Positions 1 through 5,166 of a stretch of DNA of 5,166 bases are shown here, piece by piece. The notes beneath the pieces were generated by a model. The model searched no databases, was not told the origin of the DNA, and worked only from the letters and a program-made list of their open reading frames with translations. A program made the position numbers and the translations under genes. The stretch is from Bifidobacteriaceae bacterium (GTDB lineage: Bacteria; Actinomycetota; Actinomycetes; Actinomycetales; WQXJ01): positions 1 through 5,166 of the forward strand of contig JAISIU010000084.1 in NCBI GenBank assembly GCA_031261885.1, in the 5' to 3' direction. Within the stretch, counting starts at the first letter, position 1, and each line of letters opens with the position of its first letter.

Positions 1-1
1 C

Positions 2-3000
2 GACGGCACGGGCACGTTGATCGGGCACGGCGCCGCGAGTAACCAGAAGACGCTGTCGCTGCCGAAGCTCACCAACGTGGGCGCTGAAGTGGCCGTGCCC
101 TTGAAAGTCCAGGCGGGCCGGCCGACCGACGGTGTGGCCTTGTTGACGGCGGAGGCCGGTCAGATCAGGCTGCGGTTCATCGACCCGGCTTACCAGGCGC
201 AGGGGCTGACCACGGTCACCGATGGCGGGTACATCACGCTCGGCAGCACGGGACCGGTCTTGACGGACCAGTCGGCCGACGCCTTTTCGCCCGCCTGGGC
301 CGCCGATCTACTGACGATGGCGGCCGGCGACGTCGACGGGGACGGGGTCGACGAGGTGGCGGTCGCGCTGCCCAAGTTCGACTCGGCCAGCCCGCCGCGG
401 TTCACGGGATTTCAGGTCGTGGAGGTCCGGCAGGACTTGAGCCAGCACCGGTACCGGTGGACGCAGTCGGGCGGGTGGACCGTGAGCCAGACGTGGCTCA
501 CCGCGAAGGGCGGCGTGGCCGTCGGCCAGGCCACGGCCGCCGCGAGCACACCGGTCTACACCTCGCTCGCGATGGGCGACTTCGACGCCGACGGCAAGGC
601 GGATCTCGCCGTGGCCTGGGACGCGACCGACTGGTCGGGGGTCGCCGCGTCCACGGACATGATCCCACAGGGGGTCCAGTCGCACCTGACCGTCGTGTAC
701 GGCGGCGGCGGGACCATGCAGCGCACGCTCGGCTCGAGCGACGTGGCGGCCAAGGCCGGCGCCGCCCACGCCGGGGTGGCGGCCTACCCGCTGCCGAGCG
801 GCGTGGGCGATGGCCTCGCGTTCGCCGGGTATCAGGGCAACACCACCGAGGATGTGCCGCCCGCTGGCTTCATTTTGAACGGTGATACGTGCCGGATGCT
901 CAAGCCGACCTATCATGCCGAGCTCCTTTCGGCCAGCGCGAAGGGCGCGCATGATCTGGCGAAGTCCTTGTCGCTGGGCCAGGTGACGGGTGGGGGGACG
1001 ATCAACGCGATATATCCGAACGGCGCGGAACCCGTCTGTACGCTGACGAAGCCGAACGACGCCTACTGGCTGAACCAGGGCGTCAAACTGGCCGTCCAGC
1101 CGTACCCGCAGGCCGCCAACGCGGTGGTGCTCCAGCTGCCCGACCGTGCCCTCGGCGTCGCCACGGACACGGGCAAGGTGGTCAGCACCTCGGACACGTT
1201 CGGCAAGGTTCCTGGGGTCGGGAACATGTACTTGGCGAATCCCGTCACGATGAGCGTGAGCGGTGGCCTGTGGGGCAACGTGTCGGGCGGCAGCTCTTCC
1301 CCCGACGCCGGTGGCGGGCCGTACGACGCGACGGTGATCATGAATTGGGATGCGCACTGGGGCCACGACGGTCTGGAGTTGACGTTCCGCGGCTCGACGC
1401 CGGGCGCCGACATCAGCCTTGACGTCGGCAGCGGGATGTATCTCTACCCTGGAGCGATCGGAACGGTGCTGTTGAACACGGATCGGGACGCCACGACGTT
1501 CGTGTTCGACCGGTGGGAGACGCAGTATTCGGACCCGACGGTGATCGGGATCCTGGCGGCGCCGCCGTACTTCAAGGACGTGGCGGACCTCGATCCGACC
1601 AACTCGAAGGCGCTGAACGACACGGCGCTGACGAGCTTCTCGGGGAGCGAGTCGAGCTCCTCGGCGTCCTCGAAGTGGAGCGCGGGAGCGTACGTGTCGA
1701 TGGAGGAGGAAGTCCCCGACTTCTTCGGCATCAAAGGGGTGGAGACCCAGATGGACACGGACTTCCAACACTCCGAGACCACCGAGTACAAGGACTCGAC
1801 GAAGACCGAGTTCTCGATCGAGTACGGGGCGGAGGAGGACACCGTCATCTTGACGGTCACGCCGTGCGACGTCTTCTACTACACGGCCTACGCGTCGAAC
1901 GCCGACGGGACGGCCGTGAGGCCGGTGCAGCTCATCTACCGGGTGCCCCGGACGCCGATTAACACGGAGATGACGCTGGAACAGTACCGGGAGTATTCGG
2001 AGGCCTATGGGCTGCCGGAGATCGGTTCGGACATCGTCAAGCACACCGAGGGCTACCCCTCGACGTATCAGAACTATGACCCGAAGAGCTTCGACTTCCG
2101 CGGCGGCGGGGGCGATGGCGTGTGGGAGACGCCCGGGTGGGGCGAGAACTCGACCACGCAGAGCGTGGAGCTGGAGACCACCAAGGAGAAGGCGACCGAG
2201 ATGAGCGACGAGATCAGCTTCAAGGTCGGCGCCGGCGGCGGCGGCATGGTGATCGGCGCGTCAGGCGGTTCGGAGACGTCGACGGGCTCGTCGACGGCGG
2301 ACTTCTCGGGCTCGGAGTTCACGGGTAAAATCCACGGCTTCCCGGAGGTGGCCGGGATCAGCCACCAGGCGTACGGGTTCAGCTGGATGCTGGTGGAGAA
2401 GAAGGTCAAGGTTGGCGGCTCGGAGGTCCCGTACGTGACGTACGCGGTCAAGGACGTGACGAGTCCGGTGTTGGCGCCGAGGAACTTCAGGCTCCAGGAC
2501 GTGACGGCCACGTCGGCCTCGTTCGCGTGGGACCCCGCGCCGACGGTGCCGGGCGCGCCGGCGCCCACGAGCTATCAGCTGCTGAGGCTGGTCCAGGGCA
2601 CGTGGATGGAACAGGACAAGGGCGAGGTCACCGCGTCCCAGACGCTGTTGACGTTGGACAACCTGGCGCCGGGGCTGAACCAACAGTTCGCGATCGAGGC
2701 GAAGACATCCGCCACGGATGTGACGCAATTGGCGGTCTCGGCCCGAAGTCCGGGGATCGCGGTGATCACGCCCCAGACCGAGGGCGTCCCGGTGCTGACG
2801 GCCGCCCAGACGAGCCTGACCACGATCCTCGGCGGGAGCGTCGACATGTCCGTGACGGCCATGGGCGTGGACGGCACCGAGGTCAAGGAGCTCCAGTGGC
2901 AGAAGTGGGACGAGGAGGACGGCTGGCAGCCGATCTCCGGGGCGACGGGCCCGAACCTGCACCTCGGATCCGTGGTCCTCTCGGACTTCACGCGGTACCG

Positions 3001-4924
3001 CTGCATGGGCTCGCAACTGATCGGGACGGAGAACCGGGCCGGCTACTCGAACTCGATCACGCTCTCGCTGGGGCCGATCGCCTCGGTCACCCAGTTGGCG
3101 GTGGTGGCGCCGTTCGGCATCCAAGACATTCGACAGGGCGACGTGGTCAAGGCGACGGCCAGCATCAATAACGCCTCGGCCATCGTGCTGCCGACGGGAT
3201 CGTTCACGTTCCAGGTGGCCGCCCTCAAGTCGGACGGGTCGTTGGTGAATCAGGGGAACGCCACGACGATTCCGGTCACCGCGAACAGCGCGACGCTGAC
3301 GATGAACATCTCGGAGATGGCGGTGGGGCCGTACCGGTTGACGGTCACGTACAGCGGGGATGGCAACTACCATCAGGGCCTGGCCCAACAGGCGCAGTTC
3401 TTCGTGGCGAGCCAGGACGGGGACACGACCCATCAGATCACGGCCTCGGTGGACGGTTCGGGCACGATCACGCCGTCGGGGGCCCTGTCGGTGTTGCACG
3501 GGTCGAACCAGGAGTTCACGGCCGCTCCGGCGGCCGGGTACGTGTTCTCCGGGTTCAAACTCGACGGCGGGGCCCTCCAGACGGGGCCGACCAAGCTCTT
3601 GTTGGCGAACGTCACGGCCGACCATCAGGTCCAGGCCGTGTTCACGGCCAAGCAGGTGTTGCCCGTCTCGACGGCCCAGCAGGTGCAGGTGTCCAAACAG
3701 GGCACCGGTGACTTCCAGGTCAGGGGCGTGCCGGACGGGTTGAGCGGGTTCACCGTGACGCACACGCTTGACGGGAAGACCGCCGACACGGCCGAGCCGG
3801 GCGTGTACGACGTCAGCGTGACACGGGCGGAGGACGCCACCTATCAGGCGGTGAACCTGAAGATCCCGGAGGCGCTGCTGGTGGTGGACCGGCTGAACCT
3901 GCCGGCCCTTCGGGTCATGGTGTCCGGCCCGACCGCCGCGCTGGGGCCGGGGGATCCGCTGCTGCTGACCGCCACGGTCTCGCCCGGCGTGGGCGAGGAG
4001 ACCTACACGTGGCTGAAGGACGGCGAGCCGGTCGCCACGGGGTCGAAGACCTACGAGGTCGCCGCGCCGACGACTCTGGACTCGGGGTCGTATCAGTTCA
4101 CGGTCACCAGGACAATCGCGGCCTATGACTATGAGGCCACCGAGACCAGCACGCCCATCCAGGTGACGGCCACCGTCCCACCGCCGACCCCGACGGATGA
4201 TCCGACGTCGGATACGCCTGAGCCGGAACCGACGACGGATACTCCGGCGCCGGGTCCGACGACGGATACGCCGGGCCCGTTGCCGGCTCCGGGGCCGCCG
4301 GAGAGTCCGAACCCGTCGCCGAGCGGTCCGGGGACGCCTACGGATGCTGCTCCGGTGGTGGCCGGGTTGGGTACGAACCTGGCGGGTAAGGGCCTGTTCC
4401 AGGCCCGGTCCCAGACCGTGACGGTGCGTGTGGTCGCGCTCGGCCCGACCCAGGGGGCTCAGGGCGTGGCGCAGGGGTCGTGGCGGGTGGCCAACCCGAA
4501 GACCGCGACCGTGACCAGCACGGGCGGTGCGGCCGCCAAGGCCGGTAGTGGTGACCTGGCGTTGCCGTTGGGTCAGCCGGTGGGGCTCAAGGTCAAGGCG
4601 TTGAAAGTGGGGCGTACCACTGTGGTGGTGACGGCCGGTGGGGCCAAGGCCCAGATCAAGGTCACGGTGGTCAAGCGCAAAGTGAAGGTCAAGACGGTGG
4701 CGCTCAAGGCGCCGAAGAGACTGAAGGTGGGGGCCGTCAAGGCCTTGTCGACCGTGGTGCGTCCGGCGAAGGCGACGGGCGTGACCGTGACGTGGTCGAG
4801 CAGTAAGCCGGGGGTCCTTCGGATCGACGCGGCTGGCCGTGTCCGGGCCCTGAGGCCCGGCAAGGCTGTCGTGAAAGCCAAACTCTCCGGCAAGACGGTG
4901 AAGAAGACCATCCAGGTCAAGTGA
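2..4924 (+). CDS. Giant multidomain secreted/surface protein with FG-GAP motifs, Ig-like stalk and basic BIG2 tail; 5'-truncated
   Basis: This is the only convincing gene of substantial length in the window. The frame is open from base 2 to the TGA at 4922-4924. The first possible initiator is TTG at 17, but it has no Shine-Dalgarno sequence and no signal peptide follows it, so the real start is upstream; 1635 residues are visible counting from that TTG. In order it shows two DxDxDG calcium-binding motifs of FG-GAP type, a long beta-rich region, Ser/Thr/Gly-rich segments, at least six different Ig-like or repeat folds, a proline-rich linker and two basic BIG2-like domains. Only four cysteines are seen (292, 341, 617, 996), as is usual for exported Gram-positive proteins. 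No catalytic motif, LPXTG or transmembrane helix is visible. A role as an adhesin, receptor-binding or toxin-like surface protein is inferred from architecture; I cannot name a family for the full length. Confidence is high that it is a gene, low on function. Confidence 0.95.
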   Translation, partial: DGTGTLIGHGAASNQKTLSLPKLTNVGAEVAVPLKVQAGRPTDGVALLTAEAGQIRLRFIDPAYQAQGLTTVTDGGYITLGSTGPVLTDQSADAFSPAWAADLLTMAAGDVDGDGVDEVAVALPKFDSASPPRFTGFQVVEVRQDLSQHRYRWTQSGGWTVSQTWLTAKGGVAVGQATAAASTPVYTSLAMGDFDADGKADLAVAWDATDWSGVAASTDMIPQGVQSHLTVVYGGGGTMQRTLGSSDVAAKAGAAHAGVAAYPLPSGVGDGLAFAGYQGNTTEDVPPAGFILNGDTCRMLKPTYHAELLSASAKGAHDLAKSLSLGQVTGGGTINAIYPNGAEPVCTLTKPNDAYWLNQGVKLAVQPYPQAANAVVLQLPDRALGVATDTGKVVSTSDTFGKVPGVGNMYLANPVTMSVSGGLWGNVSGGSSSPDAGGGPYDATVIMNWDAHWGHDGLELTFRGSTPGADISLDVGSGMYLYPGAIGTVLLNTDRDATTFVFDRWETQYSDPTVIGILAAPPYFKDVADLDPTNSKALNDTALTSFSGSESSSSASSKWSAGAYVSMEEEVPDFFGIKGVETQMDTDFQHSETTEYKDSTKTEFSIEYGAEEDTVILTVTPCDVFYYTAYASNADGTAVRPVQLIYRVPRTPINTEMTLEQYREYSEAYGLPEIGSDIVKHTEGYPSTYQNYDPKSFDFRGGGGDGVWETPGWGENSTTQSVELETTKEKATEMSDEISFKVGAGGGGMVIGASGGSETSTGSSTADFSGSEFTGKIHGFPEVAGISHQAYGFSWMLVEKKVKVGGSEVPYVTYAVKDVTSPVLAPRNFRLQDVTATSASFAWDPAPTVPGAPAPTSYQLLRLVQGTWMEQDKGEVTASQTLLTLDNLAPGLNQQFAIEAKTSATDVTQLAVSARSPGIAVITPQTEGVPVLTAAQTSLTTILGGSVDMSVTAMGVDGTEVKELQWQKWDEEDGWQPISGATGPNLHLGSVVLSDFTRYRCMGSQLIGTENRAGYSNSITLSLGPIASVTQLAVVAPFGIQDIRQGDVVKATASINNASAIVLPTGSFTFQVAALKSDGSLVNQGNATTIPVTANSATLTMNISEMAVGPYRLTVTYSGDGNYHQGLAQQAQFFVASQDGDTTHQITASVDGSGTITPSGALSVLHGSNQEFTAAPAAGYVFSGFKLDGGALQTGPTKLLLANVTADHQVQAVFTAKQVLPVSTAQQVQVSKQGTGDFQVRGVPDGLSGFTVTHTLDGKTADTAEPGVYDVSVTRAEDATYQAVNLKIPEALLVVDRLNLPALRVMVSGPTAALGPGDPLLLTATVSPGVGEETYTWLKDGEPVATGSKTYEVAAPTTLDSGSYQFTVTRTIAAYDYEATETSTPIQVTATVPPPTPTDDPTSDTPEPEPTTDTPAPGPTTDTPGPLPAPGPPESPNPSPSGPGTPTDAAPVVAGLGTNLAGKGLFQARSQTVTVRVVALGPTQGAQGVAQGSWRVANPKTATVTSTGGAAAKAGSGDLALPLGQPVGLKVKALKVGRTTVVVTAGGAKAQIKVTVVKRKVKVKTVALKAPKRLKVGAVKALSTVVRPAKATGVTVTWSSSKPGVLRIDAAGRVRALRPGKAVVKAKLSGKTVKKTIQVK
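308..622 (+). other. FG-GAP/VCBS-like calcium-binding repeats (protein residues ~98-202)
   Basis: Two matching motifs are visible: GDVDGDGVDE (residues 104-113) and GDFDADGKAD (187-196). Each is preceded by a short hydrophobic strand and followed by a small hydrophobic strand (VAVALP and LAVAWD). The regularly spaced aspartates form the calcium loop of FG-GAP repeats, which in integrin alpha chains and many secreted bacterial proteins build a seven-bladed beta-propeller. The two loops are about 83 residues apart, a wide spacing for consecutive blades, so a divergent blade may lie between them. More blades may lie upstream of the window or be degenerate downstream. Calcium binding is inferred from the motif. 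Confidence 0.75.
1622..2401 (+). other. Unassigned Ser/Thr/Gly-rich beta module, possibly duplicated (residues ~536-795)
   Basis: Two Ser/Thr-rich stretches with alternating polar and non-polar residues flank a connector. The first (536-627) starts with a serine cluster at 541-552, passes through an acidic stretch and ends in the hydrophobic strands VILTVTPCDVFYY (610-622). The connector (641-700) contains YRVPRTP, a Tyr-rich acidic stretch and HTEGYPSTY (676-684), and ends in a glycine run. The second segment (711-795) has VELETTKEKATE, a Gly/Ser-rich hairpin-like stretch (737-770) and the strands FSWMLVEKK (788-796). Alternating Ser/Thr strands of this kind occur in the stems of aerolysin/ETX-MTX2 pore formers, but I see no diagnostic motif, so that comparison is a hypothesis. 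It could instead be a simple beta-rich stalk or binding domain. Confidence 0.45.
2462..2746 (+). other. Fibronectin type III-like domain (residues ~816-910)
   Basis: The segment begins PVLAPRNFRLQDVTATSASFAWDPAP, shown in parts: the P-x-N/F-x-L start at 820-825, the SASFAWDP strand with its core Trp at residue 838, then SYQLLRL (852-858) and LDNLAPGLNQQFAIEAKT (880-897). The L-x-P-G-x-x-x-x-F-x-I-x-A pattern is the usual end of the fn3 fold. Such domains act as spacers or binding modules in secreted actinobacterial proteins. Confidence 0.75.
2789..3070 (+). other. Ig-like domain lacking the first core cysteine (residues ~925-1018)
   Basis: The pattern matches bacterial Ig-like repeats: a GGSVDMSVTA strand (939-948), the core Trp in LQWQKW (959-964), the turn WQPISGATGPNLHL (970-983) and the terminal FTRYRC strand (991-996). 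In classical Ig folds a cysteine in the early strand pairs with that in YxC. Here the early position holds a non-cysteine residue, so C996 is unpaired within the domain. Confidence 0.7.
3080..3412 (+). other. Big_3_5-type bacterial Ig-like repeat (residues ~1022-1132)
   Basis: The hallmark end of this family is present: GPYRLTVTYSGDGNY at residues 1104-1118, preceded by PTGSFTFQV (1059-1067) and an alternating Thr/Val strand (1085-1097). In other bacterial surface proteins these modules occur as stalk repeats, often in several copies. Only one copy is visible here. Confidence 0.8.
3434..3649 (+). other. Divergent InlB B-repeat-like domain (residues ~1140-1211)
   Basis: ITASVDGSGTITPSG (1141-1155), a GSNQEFTAAPAAGYVFSGF stretch (1162-1180) and HQVQAVF (1203-1209) fit the divergent InlB B-repeat pattern: a Gly-rich opening turn, A-x-P-x-x-G-Y-x-F-x-G-[FW], and a final V-x-A-x-F strand. 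These are small beta-grasp-like spacer modules of cell-surface proteins. Confidence 0.8.
3656..3898 (+). other. MBG-like beta module (residues ~1214-1294)
   Basis: The central stretch LDGKTADTAEPGVYDVSVT (1251-1269) followed by RAEDATYQAVN (1270-1280) resembles the PGxYDVxVTRxEDxxY ending seen in MBG-like repeats of large surface proteins. The N-terminal half is too divergent to match confidently. It sits directly after the InlB-B-type repeat without a linker and probably serves as another stalk unit. Confidence 0.5.
3905..4168 (+). other. Ig-like domain (residues ~1297-1384)
   Basis: A LGPGDPLLLTATVSPG strand pair (1309-1324), the core Trp in YTWLKDGEPV (1330-1339), and LDSGSYQFTVT (1354-1364) form the W-x-K-[DN]-G ... 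D-S-G-x-Y pattern of Ig-like folds. The usual YxC cysteine is absent, with Gln-Phe following the tyrosine. This is the last folded unit before the proline-rich linker. Confidence 0.7.
4199..4279 (+). repeat. Three tandem 27-bp units encoding a PTxDTPxP linker
   Basis: The 14-mer ccgacg(t/a)cggatac recurs at 4202, 4229 and 4256, an exact 27-base period. Each unit encodes nine residues of the form [DEG]-P-T-[ST]-D-T-P-[EAG]-P (residues 1395-1421). The repeat lies inside a longer Pro/Thr/Asp/Gly linker (about 1386-1447) that separates the Ig-like stalk from the basic tail and probably crosses the wall as an extended chain. Such in-frame repeats can change copy number between strains. Confidence 0.85.
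4394..4921 (+). other. Two basic BIG2-like domains at the C-terminus (residues ~1460-1635)
   Basis: The second unit is the clearer: VALKAPKRLKVG (1561-1572), VTVTWSSSKPGVLRID (1589-1604), then GRVRALRPGKAVVKAK (1607-1622). This is the BIG2 signature of V-x-W-x-S-S-x-x-x-V-x-x-[IV]-D-x-x-G-x-[VA]-x-[AG]-x-x-x-G. The first unit (1460-1555) is more divergent, with SWRVANPKTATVT and VGRTTVVVTAGG. From residue 1525 to the end I count about 30 Lys/Arg, one Asp and no Glu, while the central part of the protein is acidic. With no LPXTG or transmembrane segment, the likely role is non-covalent binding to anionic wall polymers; this is inference. Confidence 0.75.
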
Positions 4925-4939
4925 ACCCTTGTCCAACTG

Positions 4940-4992
4940 ATCCCGAGGTTTGAGCCCCGGATTCGCGGAATTCGGGGCTCAAACCTCGGGAT
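4940..4992. terminator. Long perfect inverted repeat 15 nt after the large gene (probable terminator)
   Basis: Arms 4940-4959 and 4973-4992 are perfectly complementary over 20 bp. The interior can extend the stem by four more base pairs and one G-U pair, leaving the three-base loop gcg at 4965-4967. The stem is GC-rich and begins 15 bases beyond the stop codon. There is no T-run on either strand after the stem, so it is not a canonical intrinsic terminator, but U-less hairpins are proposed terminators in high-GC actinobacteria. It could also be a member of a dispersed palindromic repeat family. Confidence 0.7.
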
Positions 4993-5003
4993 GAACGCTG
5001 GGG

Positions 5004-5049
5004 CGATGAGACCGGACCGGCTGCCTCCCTCCGGCCGGGTCCGTCATCG
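5004..5049. other. Imperfect hairpin between the two long palindromes
   Basis: CGATGA at 5004-5009 pairs with TCATCG at 5044-5049, CGGACC at 5013-5018 with GGTCCG at 5038-5043, and GGCTG at 5019-5023 with CGGCC at 5032-5036 including one G-U pair. A three-base bulge on the left, a one-base bulge on the right and an eight-base pyrimidine loop complete it. It is much weaker than its neighbours and could be chance in GC-rich DNA. Confidence 0.4.
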
Positions 5050-5062
5050 TCCACTCTTTCTC

Positions 5063-5124
5063 GTTGATCCGGAGGTTTCGGCCCCCAAACCCCGGGTTTT
5101 AGGGGCCGAAACCTCCGGATCAAC
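5063..5124. terminator. Second long perfect inverted repeat, related to the first (probable terminator)
   Basis: Arms 5063-5085 and 5102-5124 are complementary over 23 bp without a mismatch. The 16-base interior can add two short A-T and G-C stacks. As with the first palindrome, no T-run follows on either strand. The left arm matches that of the first palindrome at 18 of 21 aligned bases. It ends seven bases from a possible stop codon of a minus-strand gene (5132-5134), which fits a terminator serving that gene. Confidence 0.7.
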
Positions 5125-5131
5125 CCCAAGA

Positions 5132-5164
5132 TTATGTGGGAGTCGGGTCCGGCGTGGGGCGGTC
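5132..5164 (-). CDS. Possible 3' end of a convergent gene (ten codons, ending in a Pro/Thr-rich tail)
   Basis: Reading the minus strand from 5164, the frame gives DRPTPDPTPT followed by a TAA stop whose complement is at 5132-5134. The Pro/Thr/Asp make-up resembles the linker of the large gene, and a palindrome starts seven bases beyond the stop, as expected for a gene end. The call rests on ten codons at the window edge. Another minus frame runs open to 5044 through the palindrome, so this is tentative and no function can be given. Confidence 0.25.
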   Translation of the reverse strand, partial: DRPTPDPTPT

Positions 5165-5166
5165 AA

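Noticed and set aside
17..19. TTG as the true start codon of the large gene
   Set aside because: No Shine-Dalgarno sequence precedes it, the frame continues to the window edge, and the following residues are not a signal peptide although the protein is clearly of extracellular type.
308..2044. 578-codon open frame on the minus strand
   Set aside because: Same reason: an Arg/Val/Gly/His-rich translation lying opposite clear FG-GAP motifs and the beta-rich region of the plus-strand gene.
4172..4357. A sortase LPXTG-type sorting signal in the proline/threonine-rich stretch
   Set aside because: No LPXTG-like pentapeptide followed by a hydrophobic helix and basic tail is present; about 190 folded residues follow instead.
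2261..4936. 891-codon open frame on the minus strand opposite the large gene
   Set aside because: Its product is Arg/His/Gly-rich low-complexity sequence with no domain pattern, whereas the plus frame shows continuous recognisable domains. Long antisense frames are expected from high GC at third codon positions.
4940..5124. The two palindromes as ends of an insertion sequence or an attachment site
   Set aside because: Each is a self-contained palindrome, the space between them is only about 70 bases and encodes nothing, and no target-site duplication is seen.
4917..5129. 70-codon minus-strand frame across the intergenic region
   Set aside because: It reads straight through both long palindromes, overlaps the end of the large gene and shows no recognisable protein pattern.
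5134..5166. ATG-started plus-strand frame reaching the right edge
   Set aside because: Only eleven codons are visible and no ribosome binding site precedes the ATG, so there is no support for a gene start.

Overview
The window is high-GC DNA (roughly two-thirds G+C by eye) with strongly G/C-biased third codon positions. One very large gene on the + strand fills positions 2 to 4924. It encodes a mosaic of extracellular-type domains typical of secreted or surface proteins. The base composition, the basic tail made of bacterial Ig-like folds and the hairpins without U-tracts all fit an actinobacterium, but no genus can be assigned from the sequence.

Layout. Bases 2-4924 are the 3' part of the giant gene. 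Its reading frame is already open at the left edge, so the true start and any signal peptide lie outside the window. Numbering residues from the TTG at position 17, the order is: FG-GAP/VCBS-like calcium-binding motifs (about 98-202); an unassigned beta-rich region (about 205-530); two Ser/Thr/Gly-rich beta segments around a tyrosine-rich connector (about 536-795), which I consider the most interesting part; a fibronectin-III-like domain; an Ig-like domain; a Big_3_5-type Ig repeat; a divergent InlB-B-type repeat; an MBG-like module; another Ig-like domain; a Pro/Thr/Asp linker with a 27-bp tandem repeat; and two strongly basic BIG2-like domains at the C-terminus. There is no LPXTG motif and no membrane anchor.

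Bases 4925-5166 are intergenic. They hold two long perfect inverted repeats (at least 20 and 23 bp stems) that are clearly related to each other. They differ at three aligned stem positions, and each difference is compensated on the opposite arm. A weaker third hairpin lies between them. The right edge may contain the last ten codons of a convergent gene on the - strand, in which case the hairpins would be back-to-back terminators between two convergent genes.

There are no RNA genes, CRISPR arrays or insertion sequences that I can support. The protein reads as an extracellular head (propeller-like motifs plus the beta module) on a stalk of unlike Ig-type folds, held to the cell surface by a cationic tail. 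That overall function is inferred from architecture.
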